From assembly GCA_019635315.1 (NCBI GenBank), contig JAHBZT010000004.1:643902-707901 (forward strand): a DNA stretch of 64,000 bases, given 5' to 3'. The notes under the pieces were generated by a model. That model made no database searches, had not been told where the DNA came from, and worked only from the letters and a program-made list of their open reading frames with translations. Of this stretch, positions 17,551-27,489 are shown piece after piece; the stretch's first letter is position 1, and the number at the start of each line of letters is the position of its first letter. Source of the stretch: Rubrivivax sp. GTDB lineage: Bacteria > Pseudomonadota > Gammaproteobacteria > Burkholderiales > Burkholderiaceae_C. Made by a program: the position numbers and the translations under genes.

Positions 17551-18141
17551 TCACTCCGCGCAAAGGTAGCACTGCTCCAGCGCCTGCGCGATGTACTTGC
17601 GCACCATGCTCGCGGAGACACCGAGCTCGGCGGCGATCTCCGCGTAGGTCATGCCGTCGATCTGGCTGTAGAGGAAGGCCATCCTCGCCTTCGCCGACAG
17701 GCCCTCGAGCAGGCGGTCGATGCGGCCGAGCAGCTGCACCGTCTCCAGCAGCGTCTCGGCCGAGGGCGCCGTCGGCTCGCCGGCGGCCGCCAGCGCGGCC
17801 AGGTAGGCCTGCTCCAGGTCGCGCCGGCGCCAGCCCTCGTAGACGAGCCGGCGCGCGATCACGCTCAGCAGCGCCCGCGGTTCGCGCACGCTGCGCAGGT
17901 CGCGCACGACGGCCAGTTCGACGAAGGCCGACGAGGCCAGGTCCTCCACCTCGGCCGGCGAGTCGACATGGCGGCGCAGCCGCTGCTTGAGCCAGCCGTA
18001 GCTGGCGCGGAACTCGCGCGCCAGGAAATCGTGCCGGAAGGCCTGTTCCTCGCGATCATCCGGCCGCAACGGTGGCGAACCGGCGGCCGCATCGGCGCCG
18101 TTCGCTTCGTCGTGCAAGGGCGGGGGCCGGCTCATGGGCAT
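17551..18141 (-). CDS. FecI-type ECF sigma factor
   Basis: A 196-aa sigma factor (194 aa if ATG 18135 is used). Region 2 includes AEVEDLASSAFVELAVVRD and REPRALLSVIARRLVYEGWRRRDLEQAYL; region 4 is RMAFLYSQIDGMTYAEIAAELGVSASMVRKYI. The block arrangement is typical of the iron-responsive FecI group. No strong Shine-Dalgarno is visible at either start. It forms an operon with the FecR gene and probably drives the STN receptor operon that ends 34 bp from the fecR stop. Confidence 0.9.
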   Translation of the reverse strand: MPMSRPPPLHDEANGADAAAGSPPLRPDDREEQAFRHDFLAREFRASYGWLKQRLRRHVDSPAEVEDLASSAFVELAVVRDLRSVREPRALLSVIARRLVYEGWRRRDLEQAYLAALAAAGEPTAPSAETLLETVQLLGRIDRLLEGLSAKARMAFLYSQIDGMTYAEIAAELGVSASMVRKYIAQALEQCYLCAE

Positions 18142-18389
18142 ACAAGGGGCGGGATCGGGGAGGCCAGGGCCGCAGCACGCGCGGCATCGCGGCCGATTCC
18201 AAGCTTCGCAGCGCCTGCGCAACACGGTTTCGCGTGCGGCCGCGCAAGCGGATGTTCGTGCCCTGATGGCCCTGCATCGTAGACAAGAACGCAATCGCTT
18301 TCCAAGGCCGGCTCTCGACAATTTCGGCACGGCGACACGGCCACGGACCGGCACGCCATCGCCCCGGCACCACCCGCGCACAGGACACC

Positions 18390-20657
18390 ATGGAAATCTA
18401 CCTCGACGCCAACGCCACGACCCCGGTGATGCCCGAAGCGCAGGCGGCCGCGCAGGGTGCGATGGCCGACGACTTCGGCAACCCCAGCAGCGTGCACAGC
18501 GCGGGCCTGCGCGCGCGCGCCCTGGTCGACGACACGCGGGCGAAGGCGCGCCGCGTGCTCGGCGTCGATGCCGGCCGCCTGGCATTCACCAGCGGCGCCA
18601 CCGAGGCGATCCAGACCGCGGTGCTGTCGGCGCTGGCGGCGGTCCGCGCGCTCCGCGACGGCGGGGCGGCCACCCCGGGCCTCATCCTGTTCGGCGCCAC
18701 CGAGCACCAGGCCGTGCCGCAGGCGATTGCACACTGGAATGCGCTGCTCGGCCTGGACCTCGAGACGCGCATCATCCCGGTCCGCCGCGACGGCCGCCAC
18801 GACCTCGGCTGGCTGCGCCGGCATGCGGGCGACGCGGCCCTCGTCTGCACGATGGCGGCCAACAACGAGACCGGCGTCGTCAGCGACCTCGACGGCGTCG
18901 CCGCCGCGCTGGCCGGCAGCCCGGCACACTGGCTGGTCGACGGCGTGCAGGCCCTGGGCAAGCTGCCGCTGCGGCTGGGCGAGCGGCACATCGACTACGC
19001 CTGCTTCTCCGGCCACAAGCTCTACGCGCCCAAGGGCATCGGCCTGCTGTACGTGCGCGAGGGCGCGCCGTTCACGCCGCTGATCGTCGGCGGTGGCCAG
19101 GAGGACCGCCTGCGCTCGGGCACCGAGAACATGGCCGGCATCGCGGCGCTCGGCGCCGTCTTCGCCGCGCTGCTGGAGCGCCGCGGCTTCCAGGACGCGG
19201 CGACGCTGGCCGCCTGCCGCGACCGCCTCGCCGCGGCCCTGGTCGACGCCTTCCCGGGCCTGGTCTTCAACGCGCCGCTGCCGCTGTGCCTGCCGACGAC
19301 GCTGAACTTCTCGGTGCCCGGCGTCGGCTCGGGCGTGCTGATCGACCTCTTCGATGCTGCCGAGGTGCGCGTGTCCGCCGGCTCGGCCTGCAGCGCCGGC
19401 AAGGCCACGCCGAGCGCGGTGTTGACGGCCATGGGCTTGCCGCCCGCGCAGGCGGCGTCGGCGGTGCGCCTGTCGTTCGGACCGCGGGTGGACTCGGCCT
19501 TCATCGACGAGGCCTGCGCGCGCATCCGCGCCTGCGGCGAGTCCTTGCGCGACAGCGCCCTGTGCCCCGCCGATGCGCGCACGCCGGCGCCTGCCGAGCC
19601 CCTGCCCGGGCTGGTCCGCTTCGTCGCCGACGGCGCCTGCTGCTACCTGCTGGCCGACGCGCAGACGCGGCGCTGCGTCGTCATCGATCCGCTGCCGGAG
19701 CTGGCGGCGCGCCTGGCGGGCTGGATCACGGCCCGCCGCTGCACGCTGGCCGCGGTGCTGGACACCCACAGCCATGGCGACCACCGTTCTGCGGCGGCGG
19801 CGCTGCGCGCCGCCGTGCCCGCGGCGCCGCTCACGCCTGGGTCGACCGACGCGCTCGGGTGGCCGCTGGGGGCCGACGCACTGGCGCTGGGCGCCCTGCG
19901 GCTGACACGGCTGGCCACGCCCGGGCATACCGCGGATGCCGTGGCCTACCTGCTGCACGATGGCCCGCGGCTGCGCTGGGCTTTCGTCGGCGACACGGTG
20001 CTGCCGGGCGCGCTGGGGCGCAGCGACTTCGCACAGAGCGCGCCGCTGGCCTTCCTCGACACGCTGCGCGGGCTCGAGCGCCGCGTCGGCCGCGACGCGC
20101 TGCTGCTGCCCGGCCACGACTATCACCAGCGCTTCGCGACCACGCTGCGCCACGAGATCGCCGCACAGCCGCTGCTGGCCAGCGCGCTGGACGGCTGCAT
20201 CGACGCCGAAGGGTTTGCACGCGCGAAGGCCGCGCTGGAGCAGAACCTGGCACCGACCGCCTGGTGCACGGTCGCCTGCGGCGCGACGGTCGACCCAGGG
20301 GGCGAGCCGGCGGTGGAGGTCGACGGCGCGCGTCTGGCCGGCTGGCTGCGGCAGCGGCCGGCGGCGCTGGTCGTCGACGTGCGCGAGCCCTACGAACGCC
20401 GTCTCGGCACCGCCGGCGACCTGGCCTCGCGCGCCGCGCCGTTGTCGCAGCTGATCGAGGTGCTGCCCGAACTGCTGGCGGCCGAGCCCGGGCGGCCGGT
20501 CGTCTTCTTCTGCCGCAGCGGCAACCGCAGCGCGCAGGCCGCGCGCGCGCTGCGCCGCCTGGGCCGCGCCGAGGCCTGGAGCATGGCCGGCGGGCTGGCG
20601 CGCTGGTCCGCGACCGCGGCACCGGCGTGCGCCGCAACGCTGGGCGCCGCCCTCTGA
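18390..20657 (+). CDS. Cysteine desulfurase / metallo-beta-lactamase / rhodanese triple fusion
   Basis: A 755-aa protein with three sulfur-related domains. Residues 1-385 are a NifS/IscS-like class V aminotransferase with PLP Lys K210 in SGHKLYAPKG and persulfide Cys C334 in SAGSACSAGK. Residues about 395-620 are an MBL-fold domain with THSHGDH (H460, H462, D464, H465), like ETHE1 or glyoxalase II. Residues about 640-745 are a rhodanese with catalytic C708 in FCRSGNRS. All key residues are present. I infer one-chain handling of cysteine sulfur: persulfide formation, oxidation or hydrolysis, and transfer. trxB follows 81 nt downstream. Confidence 0.93.
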   Translation: MEIYLDANATTPVMPEAQAAAQGAMADDFGNPSSVHSAGLRARALVDDTRAKARRVLGVDAGRLAFTSGATEAIQTAVLSALAAVRALRDGGAATPGLILFGATEHQAVPQAIAHWNALLGLDLETRIIPVRRDGRHDLGWLRRHAGDAALVCTMAANNETGVVSDLDGVAAALAGSPAHWLVDGVQALGKLPLRLGERHIDYACFSGHKLYAPKGIGLLYVREGAPFTPLIVGGGQEDRLRSGTENMAGIAALGAVFAALLERRGFQDAATLAACRDRLAAALVDAFPGLVFNAPLPLCLPTTLNFSVPGVGSGVLIDLFDAAEVRVSAGSACSAGKATPSAVLTAMGLPPAQAASAVRLSFGPRVDSAFIDEACARIRACGESLRDSALCPADARTPAPAEPLPGLVRFVADGACCYLLADAQTRRCVVIDPLPELAARLAGWITARRCTLAAVLDTHSHGDHRSAAAALRAAVPAAPLTPGSTDALGWPLGADALALGALRLTRLATPGHTADAVAYLLHDGPRLRWAFVGDTVLPGALGRSDFAQSAPLAFLDTLRGLERRVGRDALLLPGHDYHQRFATTLRHEIAAQPLLASALDGCIDAEGFARAKAALEQNLAPTAWCTVACGATVDPGGEPAVEVDGARLAGWLRQRPAALVVDVREPYERRLGTAGDLASRAAPLSQLIEVLPELLAAEPGRPVVFFCRSGNRSAQAARALRRLGRAEAWSMAGGLARWSATAAPACAATLGAAL

Positions 20658-21698
<1,041 letters not shown>

Positions 21699-21822
21699 GC
21701 GCCCCGAGGGCCGGGGCGCACGGCCCGCCCGCCAGGGCGGGGCAGCCGGACGGCCGCGCGCCGGCCCGCCAAGGCCGCGGCGAGCACGCCGCCGGCAGGC
21801 CTCTGCTATCGTGCCGCTCGCC

Positions 21823-22407
21823 ATGGCCGCCCTCGAGGACGACGACCTTTCGCTGGTGCGCCGCTGCCTCGAGGGCGAGCAAGCGGCCTGGCGGGCGCTG
21901 GTGCGCCGCTACCAGCGCCTGGTGCATGCGGTGGCGCGTCGTGCCGGGCTCGACGACGCCAGCGTCGCCGACGTTTTCCAGGCGGTCTTCGAGCGCCTGC
22001 ACCAGCACCTGCCGCGGCTGCGCCAGCCGGAACGCCTGCAGGCCTGGGTCGTGACCACCGCCAAGCGCGAATCGCTGGCGCTGCTGCGCCGCAGCCGGCG
22101 CGAGCTGTCGCTCGAGTCGTTGCATGGGCCGGCAGACGGCGAAGGCGAGGAGGGCCCGGCCTGGGACCCGCCGGCCGACGACCCGCTGCCGGAGGCGCTG
22201 CTGTCGGACGTGCAGCAGCTGCACCGCCTGCGCCAGGCGCTGGACCGTCTGGAGACCCGCTGCCGCACGCTGCTGCAGATGGTCTTCGAGGACGAGGACG
22301 CGCAGCTGCCCTACGCCGAGATCGCGCAGCGCCTGGGCGTGCCGGTGGGCAGCCTGGGCCCGACGCGGGCGCGCTGCCTGCAGAAGCTGCGCCGGCTGTG
22401 CGAGTAG
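21823..22407 (+). CDS. ECF-type RNA polymerase sigma factor of the CHAT cluster
   Basis: A 194-aa sigma-70-family protein. Region 2 runs about 10-90 (DLSLVRRCLEGEQAAWRALVRRYQ, then DVFQAVFERLHQHLPRL), a Glu/Pro-rich linker follows (GEGEEGPAWDPPADDPLPEALL), and region 4 ends RCLQKLRRLCE. I choose ATG 21823; an in-frame GTG at 21811 is possible. It is not FecI-like. The genes behind it carry a shared two-block motif upstream, making it the likely activator of this cluster. The motif was not found in front of the sigma gene. Confidence 0.9.
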   Translation: MAALEDDDLSLVRRCLEGEQAAWRALVRRYQRLVHAVARRAGLDDASVADVFQAVFERLHQHLPRLRQPERLQAWVVTTAKRESLALLRRSRRELSLESLHGPADGEGEEGPAWDPPADDPLPEALLSDVQQLHRLRQALDRLETRCRTLLQMVFEDEDAQLPYAEIAQRLGVPVGSLGPTRARCLQKLRRLCE

Positions 22408-22447
22408 CTCCGATGAACGCCCGCCGTGCCGCCGCGCGTGCATCCGG

Positions 22448-22480
22448 ATGTATCTGGCGCGCCCGTCGCTGCTCGGTTGC
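22448..22480 (+). promoter_or_regulatory. Shared ECF-type promoter motif, copy A
   Basis: ATGTATCTGG (22448-22457), 14 nt, then CTCGGTTGC (22472-22480). It ends 37 nt before the small-protein gene at 22517. The layout matches copies B and C exactly in spacing. Confidence 0.6.
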
Positions 22481-22516
22481 GGCAACCGGCCACCCCGTGC
22501 GGCCTGGAAGGCGACG

Positions 22517-23035
22517 ATGAGCCCCGACTTTCCCCCGGCTGAGGACGACGACCTGCTGGCCGCCGGCCGCCGCGCGCTGCGCGAACTGCCCGACGCGCCC
22601 GAGTGGATGATCCTGCGCGCCGAGGCGCTGGGCGCGCCGCGCGCAGCGCCGGCCGCGGCGCCTTCGCTGCTGCGCCGCGTGCAGGCCGCGCTGAGCGTCG
22701 ACAGCTGGGCCGGCGCCGTGCCGGTGCTGCGCGGCGCCGCCGGCACGCGCCAGCTGCTGTTCAGCGCCGCGGAGTACGACGTCGACCTGCGCATCGCGCC
22801 GGCGGGGCAGGCCTGGTCGATCGCCGGCCAGGTGCTGGGCCCGGACGATGCGGCGCAGGTGCTGCTCACCGGACCGGACGGCGTGGCCCGGCCGGCGCAG
22901 CCGCTGGACGAGCTGGGCGGCTTCCACATCGACGGCCTGGCCGCCGGGCGCTACCGGCTCGAGCTGCAGCTGACCGACCGGGTGATCGAGCTGCCGCCCG
23001 TCGACGTCGGCCCGGACGCCGCCGCGGATGGCTGA
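22517..23035 (+). CDS. Small acidic protein of the CHAT cluster, unknown family
   Basis: A 172-aa protein with GGAAGG before the ATG. The N-terminus is acidic and helical (PPAEDDDLLAAGRRALRELPDAPEWMI). After an Ala/Pro linker comes a beta-rich domain (AGTRQLLFSAAEYDVDLRIAP, then GGFHIDGLAAGRYRLELQL) that resembles carboxypeptidase-regulatory or PEGA-type folds. There is no signal peptide or membrane segment. It lies between the sigma factor and the TPR-CHAT protease and overlaps the latter by 8 nt. It could be a regulator of the sigma factor, a protease substrate or an adaptor; none is established. Confidence 0.85.
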   Translation: MSPDFPPAEDDDLLAAGRRALRELPDAPEWMILRAEALGAPRAAPAAAPSLLRRVQAALSVDSWAGAVPVLRGAAGTRQLLFSAAEYDVDLRIAPAGQAWSIAGQVLGPDDAAQVLLTGPDGVARPAQPLDELGGFHIDGLAAGRYRLELQLTDRVIELPPVDVGPDAAADG

Positions 23036-25850
23036 GCGCCGCGCCGCGGCGCGCGCGCTCAAGGAGCGCTGCTACGCGGCCTGGCACAGCGACCCCGCCG
23101 AGGCCGGGCGCTGCGCCGAGGCGCTGGCGGCACTGGCCGCCGCGGGCGCCGGCAGCGAGGAGGGCGCCGAACTGCGCGCGCTGGCGGCGTGGACGGCCGC
23201 CATCGCCGACCTGGCCGGCGGCCGCCTCGCCTCGGCGGTGGCGCGCCTGGACGAGGCCGCGGCCACCTTCCGGTCGCTGGGCCTGGCGGCCGATGCCGCG
23301 CAGACCCAGGTGCCCCGGCTGATGGGGCTGGCGCTGCTCGGCCGCTTCGACGAGGCGCTGGACTGTGCCGAACGCGCCCGCGCCGAACTGCTGGCGCTGG
23401 GCGACCGCGCCGCGGCGGCCAAGGTGGTGCTGAATACCGGCAGCCTGTGCATGCAGCAGGACCGTTATCACGAGGCCGCGCGCCACTACCGCGAAGCGGC
23501 GGTGCTGTTCGCGCGCATCGGCGACCGCGAGCACTCGGTGCTGGCCGACGTCGGCCGGGCCGATGCCTGCAGCTACCTCGGCGACGTCGACGAGGCGGCG
23601 GCGCTGTACCGGCGCGCGCTGCGACGGGCGCAGGCGCACCGGCTGCCGGTGATCGCCAGCGCGGCCGCGCAGGCGCAGGCCGAACTGGCGCTGGCCGGCG
23701 GCCGCTACCGCGAGGCGCTGGCCGGGCTGGCGGCGGCGTCCGACGACTTTGCGCGCCTCGGGCTGCCGCTGCTGCGCGTGGAGGCCGAGAAGTCGCTGGC
23801 CGATGCCTACCTCGAGCTGCGGCTGCTGCCGGAGGCCGAGGCCCTGTATGCCGCGGTCGACGCGGCGCTGGACGACGGCGCGGCGACCAAGCCCTGGGTC
23901 GGGCTGCAGCGCGCGCGCGTGGCCGCGGCGCGCGGCGAGCCGGCGTCGGCGATGGCACTGCTGGACGGCGTGGCGATGCGGTTCGAGGCGGCGGACAACA
24001 CCGTCGGCCGCGCCGCGGCCGCGCTCGCGCGCGCGGAACTGCTGCTCGCCGCCGGCGACACCGGCGCCGCGATCGACGCCGCGCAGGCCGCCCTGGAGGC
24101 CTACCGGGCGCAGGGCCTGCCGGCTGCCGCGGCGCGACTGGCGCTCGCCGAGGCCGAGGTCGCCGCCGGCCGGCCCGCCGCGGCGGCGCGGCTGGATGCG
24201 CTGCTGGCCGACGCCGCCACGCCGCCGCCGCTGCTCGAACGCGCCTGGCTGCTGCGCGGCCGTGCCCACCGCGCCGCCGGCCGGCGCGACGCCGCACGCG
24301 AGACCTTCGAACAGGCGGTGGCGCTGTCCGAAGCGGGTCGCGCCGCGCTGCCGGGCGACGACCTGCAGCGCGGCCATCTGCAGCGCCATGTCGGCGCCTA
24401 CGAGGAATTGCTGCGGCTGGCGCTGGAGGACCATGCCCGGGCCCCCGGCGAGGCCGCGGCCTGGGCGGTGCTGCAGGCGCTGGAGCGCTGGCGGGCGCGC
24501 ACGCTGCGCGACCGGCTCGGCCCCGCGGCCGCGGAACGCGCCGCTTCGAATGCCCCCGCGGGCCGCACCGAGGACCGCGACGAACGGGCGGCGCGCGAGC
24601 GGCTGGACTGGCTGTACCGCCGGCTCAACCGCTTCCTGCAAGAGGACGGGGAGCCGGAGGCGCCGGCTGCCCTGCAGCAGGAGTGCCGGGCGCTCGAGCA
24701 GGCCTGGCTGGAGCGCGCGCGGCGCTGGCGTCTGGCCGCCGCCGGCCCCAGCGCGGCGCAGTCCTCGGGCGCCGCGGCCACCGGCATCGACGCGTCGGCG
24801 CTGGCGGCCGCACTCGGCGACGGCCGTGCGCTGGTGGCCTACGGCGAGATCGACGGCGAACTGTTGGCCGTCAGCGTGGTTGCGGGGCAGGTCGCCGTGC
24901 ACCACCCGCTGGCGCCGATCGCCGACCTGCGGTCCGCGTTGCGGGCGCTGCACGCGCAGCTGGCGACGCTGCGCCTGGGCCACGCCGTGCTGCAGCGCCA
25001 TGCCGCGCAGCTCGCGGCGCGCACGCGGCGCTGCCTGCAGCAACTGCACGGGCTGGTCTGGCGCCCGCTGGCGCCGGCGCTGCAGGGCGTGCACACGGTG
25101 CTGCTGGTGCCGGGCGCGGCGCTGGCGTCGCTGCCGTTCGCCGCGCTGTGGGACGGCCGGCGCCACCTCGTCGAGGACCTGCAGCTGGGGCTCCTGGCCA
25201 GTGCGGAGTTGCTGCTGCGCGGGCAGGCGCCGCCGGCCGCGGCCCCGGCGGCCGCTGCGACGGCCGGCGCGCCGGGCGGCGTGCTGCCCGCTGGCGGCGA
25301 GGTGCTGGTGATGGCCGACACGCTGCGCCTGCCCGGTGCCGCGGCCGAGGCGGCGGCGCTGGCGGCGTGCTGGCCGCAGGCGCGCGTCCATGCCGGCCCA
25401 GCGGCCACGCGGGCGGCGCTGCGCCGCGACGCGCCCATGGCTGCCGTCCTGCACTTGGCCTGCCACGGCGAATTCCGTGCCGACAGCCCGCTGTTTTCCA
25501 CGCTGCATCTGCACGACGGCGCCCTGACCGCGCTCGACGCCGAGGGCCTGGCGCTGGCCGGGCCCCTGGTCGTGCTGGGGGCCTGCGAGTCGGCGCGCGC
25601 CGACGCGACGCCCGGCGACGAGGCGATCGGCCTCGTGCGCGCCTTCCTGGTCGCCGGCGCGAGCCGCGCGCTGGGCGGGCTGTGGGCCATCGACGACGAG
25701 GCGACGGCGCGCTGGATGGCCGCATTCCATGAACGGCTGGCGCTCGGCCAGCCCCCGGCCCAGGCGCTGGCCGGGGCGCAGCGCCGATTCATCGCGGAAG
25801 GGGCCCACCCGTTCCAATGGGCGCCGTTCGTGCTGCACGGCGGCGCCTGA
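23028..25850 (+). CDS. TPR-CHAT caspase-like cysteine protease
   Basis: A 940-aa protein. Residues about 1-420 are TPR-like helical repeats (AARHYREAAVLFARIGDREHS, DVDEAAALYRRALRRAQAH and similar). A spacer follows, and the C-terminal CHAT domain starts near 590. The catalytic dyad is visible: His813 in LACHGEF and Cys853 in LGACESA, followed by the conserved IGLVRAFLVAGASRALGGLWAIDD. CHAT domains belong to the caspase/separase clan; characterised members act in Craspase and gasdermin defence. The start overlaps the previous gene, so the two are co-translated. The substrate is unknown. Confidence 0.93.
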   Translation: MAERRAAARALKERCYAAWHSDPAEAGRCAEALAALAAAGAGSEEGAELRALAAWTAAIADLAGGRLASAVARLDEAAATFRSLGLAADAAQTQVPRLMGLALLGRFDEALDCAERARAELLALGDRAAAAKVVLNTGSLCMQQDRYHEAARHYREAAVLFARIGDREHSVLADVGRADACSYLGDVDEAAALYRRALRRAQAHRLPVIASAAAQAQAELALAGGRYREALAGLAAASDDFARLGLPLLRVEAEKSLADAYLELRLLPEAEALYAAVDAALDDGAATKPWVGLQRARVAAARGEPASAMALLDGVAMRFEAADNTVGRAAAALARAELLLAAGDTGAAIDAAQAALEAYRAQGLPAAAARLALAEAEVAAGRPAAAARLDALLADAATPPPLLERAWLLRGRAHRAAGRRDAARETFEQAVALSEAGRAALPGDDLQRGHLQRHVGAYEELLRLALEDHARAPGEAAAWAVLQALERWRARTLRDRLGPAAAERAASNAPAGRTEDRDERAARERLDWLYRRLNRFLQEDGEPEAPAALQQECRALEQAWLERARRWRLAAAGPSAAQSSGAAATGIDASALAAALGDGRALVAYGEIDGELLAVSVVAGQVAVHHPLAPIADLRSALRALHAQLATLRLGHAVLQRHAAQLAARTRRCLQQLHGLVWRPLAPALQGVHTVLLVPGAALASLPFAALWDGRRHLVEDLQLGLLASAELLLRGQAPPAAAPAAAATAGAPGGVLPAGGEVLVMADTLRLPGAAAEAAALAACWPQARVHAGPAATRAALRRDAPMAAVLHLACHGEFRADSPLFSTLHLHDGALTALDAEGLALAGPLVVLGACESARADATPGDEAIGLVRAFLVAGASRALGGLWAIDDEATARWMAAFHERLALGQPPAQALAGAQRRFIAEGAHPFQWAPFVLHGGA

Positions 25851-25874
25851 TGACCGTGTCGCCGCCGGGGGCGC

Positions 25875-25907
25875 ATGTATCCGGCGGCGGGACCGGCGCT
25901 CTGTAGC
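25875..25907 (+). promoter_or_regulatory. Shared ECF-type promoter motif, copy B
   Basis: ATGTATCCGG (25875-25884), 14 nt, then CTCTGTAGC (25899-25907), 28 nt before the subtilisin start. It lies in the 84-bp gap after the CHAT gene. Confidence 0.65.
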
Positions 25908-25934
25908 ATCCGCCCGCTGTCCGAGAGTCCCGCG

Positions 25935-27254
25935 ATGAACCAACCCTGCCGTGCCCAGACTCCTTCCTCAACGTTCCGGCGCGGCCTGCTGATGGCGGCG
26001 CTGGCCGGCGCCGGGCTGCTGGGCGCGGGCGCCGCGCAGGCGGCCGACCCCACGGTGCCGCGGCAGATCGTCGTCAAGCTCCTGCGCGGCGACAGCCTGC
26101 CCGCGGTGCTGTCGACGCACGGCCTGACGCTGGCGCGCCGCCTGGGCCCGCGCCCGCTGTACCTGCTGCGCACGAAGCTCACCGACGACACCGCGGCCAA
26201 GATCGCCGAGCTGAACGCCGACCCGCGGGTGGCCTTCGCCGAGCCGAACGTGCGCGTGCGCGACCCAGAGGCGCGCAAGCGCAGCGTGTGGGCGATCGGC
26301 CGGCAGTCCGACTACCAGGCGCAATGGGCGCCGGCGCAACTGGGCCTGGCGGCCGCGCACGCGGTCAACGACGGCAGCGGCATCACGGTGGCCGTCATCG
26401 ACACCGGCGTGGACTTCTCGCATCCGGCACTGGCCGGGCGCTTGCGGCCCGGCTTCGACTACGTGGACAACGACCACGACCCCTCGGAGCGCGGCAGCAC
26501 CGCCGACCCGGCCTTCGGCCACGGCACCCATGTCGCCGGCCTCGTGGCACTGGCCGCCCCCGGCGCCACCATCCTGCCGCTGCGCGTGCTCGACCCGGCC
26601 GGGCGCGGCACGATCTGGAACGTCGCCGAGGCGCTGCTGTACGCCGCCGACCCCGACGGCAACCCGGCCACGGCCGACCACGCGCAGGTCATCAACCTGA
26701 GCCTGGGCACGACCACGCCGACGCGGCTGCTCGACAAGGTGGTCGAGCTGGTGACCTGCAGCGACGACGACGACGACGAGGACGACGACGACTACAGCGA
26801 CCCCGGCTTCAACGGCGACCGCGAACGCTGCGACCTGCATTACGGCTCGGTGGTCACCGCCGCGGCCGGCAACGGCGGCAATGTGCGCGAGCGGCAGTAC
26901 CCGGCGGCCGAACGGGCCGAGGGCGCGCTGTCGGTGGCGGCCAGCACCGAGCTGTCGCGCGTGGCCACGTTCTCCAACCGCGGCAGCTGGGTCATGATCG
27001 CCGCCCCGGGCGAGGGCCTCACGAGCACCGTGCCCGGCGGCGGCTACGGCGTGTGGAGCGGCACCTCGATGGCCGCCCCGCTGGCGGCCGGCGTGGCCGC
27101 GCTGCTGCGTGCGCAGCAGCCCGACTGGAAGCCGGTCGACGTGACCAAGCGCCTGCAGGACCGCAGCGCCCGCCTGTGCGGCAGCTGGCTGCGCCGCATC
27201 GACGCGCGCGGCGCGCTGCTGGACGAGAACCCGGGGCCGACGAGCTGCCTCTGA
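25935..27254 (+). CDS. Secreted S8 (subtilisin-like) serine protease with acidic insert
   Basis: A 439-aa protease. The signal peptide ends near residue 36 (GAAQAADP). An inhibitor-I9-like propeptide follows (RQIVVKLLRGDSLPAVLSTHG through FAEPNVRV). The peptidase domain has the full triad: D156 in VIDTGVD, H196 in GHGTHVAG and S378 in GTSMAAP. Between His and Ser sits an unusual run of ten Asp/Glu at 277-286, perhaps a Ca2+-binding loop. It should act in the periplasm or outside the cell. It has its own copy of the shared promoter motif, so it is likely co-regulated with the CHAT protease. Confidence 0.95.
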   Translation: MNQPCRAQTPSSTFRRGLLMAALAGAGLLGAGAAQAADPTVPRQIVVKLLRGDSLPAVLSTHGLTLARRLGPRPLYLLRTKLTDDTAAKIAELNADPRVAFAEPNVRVRDPEARKRSVWAIGRQSDYQAQWAPAQLGLAAAHAVNDGSGITVAVIDTGVDFSHPALAGRLRPGFDYVDNDHDPSERGSTADPAFGHGTHVAGLVALAAPGATILPLRVLDPAGRGTIWNVAEALLYAADPDGNPATADHAQVINLSLGTTTPTRLLDKVVELVTCSDDDDDEDDDDYSDPGFNGDRERCDLHYGSVVTAAAGNGGNVRERQYPAAERAEGALSVAASTELSRVATFSNRGSWVMIAAPGEGLTSTVPGGGYGVWSGTSMAAPLAAGVAALLRAQQPDWKPVDVTKRLQDRSARLCGSWLRRIDARGALLDENPGPTSCL

Positions 27255-27408
27255 GGCCTCGCGGCCGGGCCAGCCCGGCACGGCCCCCGTGGGGTCCGTA
27301 GAGCGTCAGCGCCCCGTGCACCTGGCTGCGCCCCAAGGGGCACGCTGTGCGCTGCGCTCGGCGCACGCCCAGGGCTGGCCAACTGGGTCATGGCAGGCGA
27401 TGCGGACG

Positions 27409-27441
27409 ATGTATCTGGTGTACCCGCTGCGGCTCTGTGGC
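27409..27441 (+). promoter_or_regulatory. Shared ECF-type promoter motif, copy C
   Basis: ATGTATCTGG (27409-27418), 14 nt, then CTCTGTGGC (27433-27441), 48 nt before the secreted-protein gene at 27490. Apart from the spacer it is nearly identical to copy B. Confidence 0.65.
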
Positions 27442-27489
27442 AGGCGGAAGCCGACTTCCGCGTCCTCCATCCACCACCGAGGAACCGCG

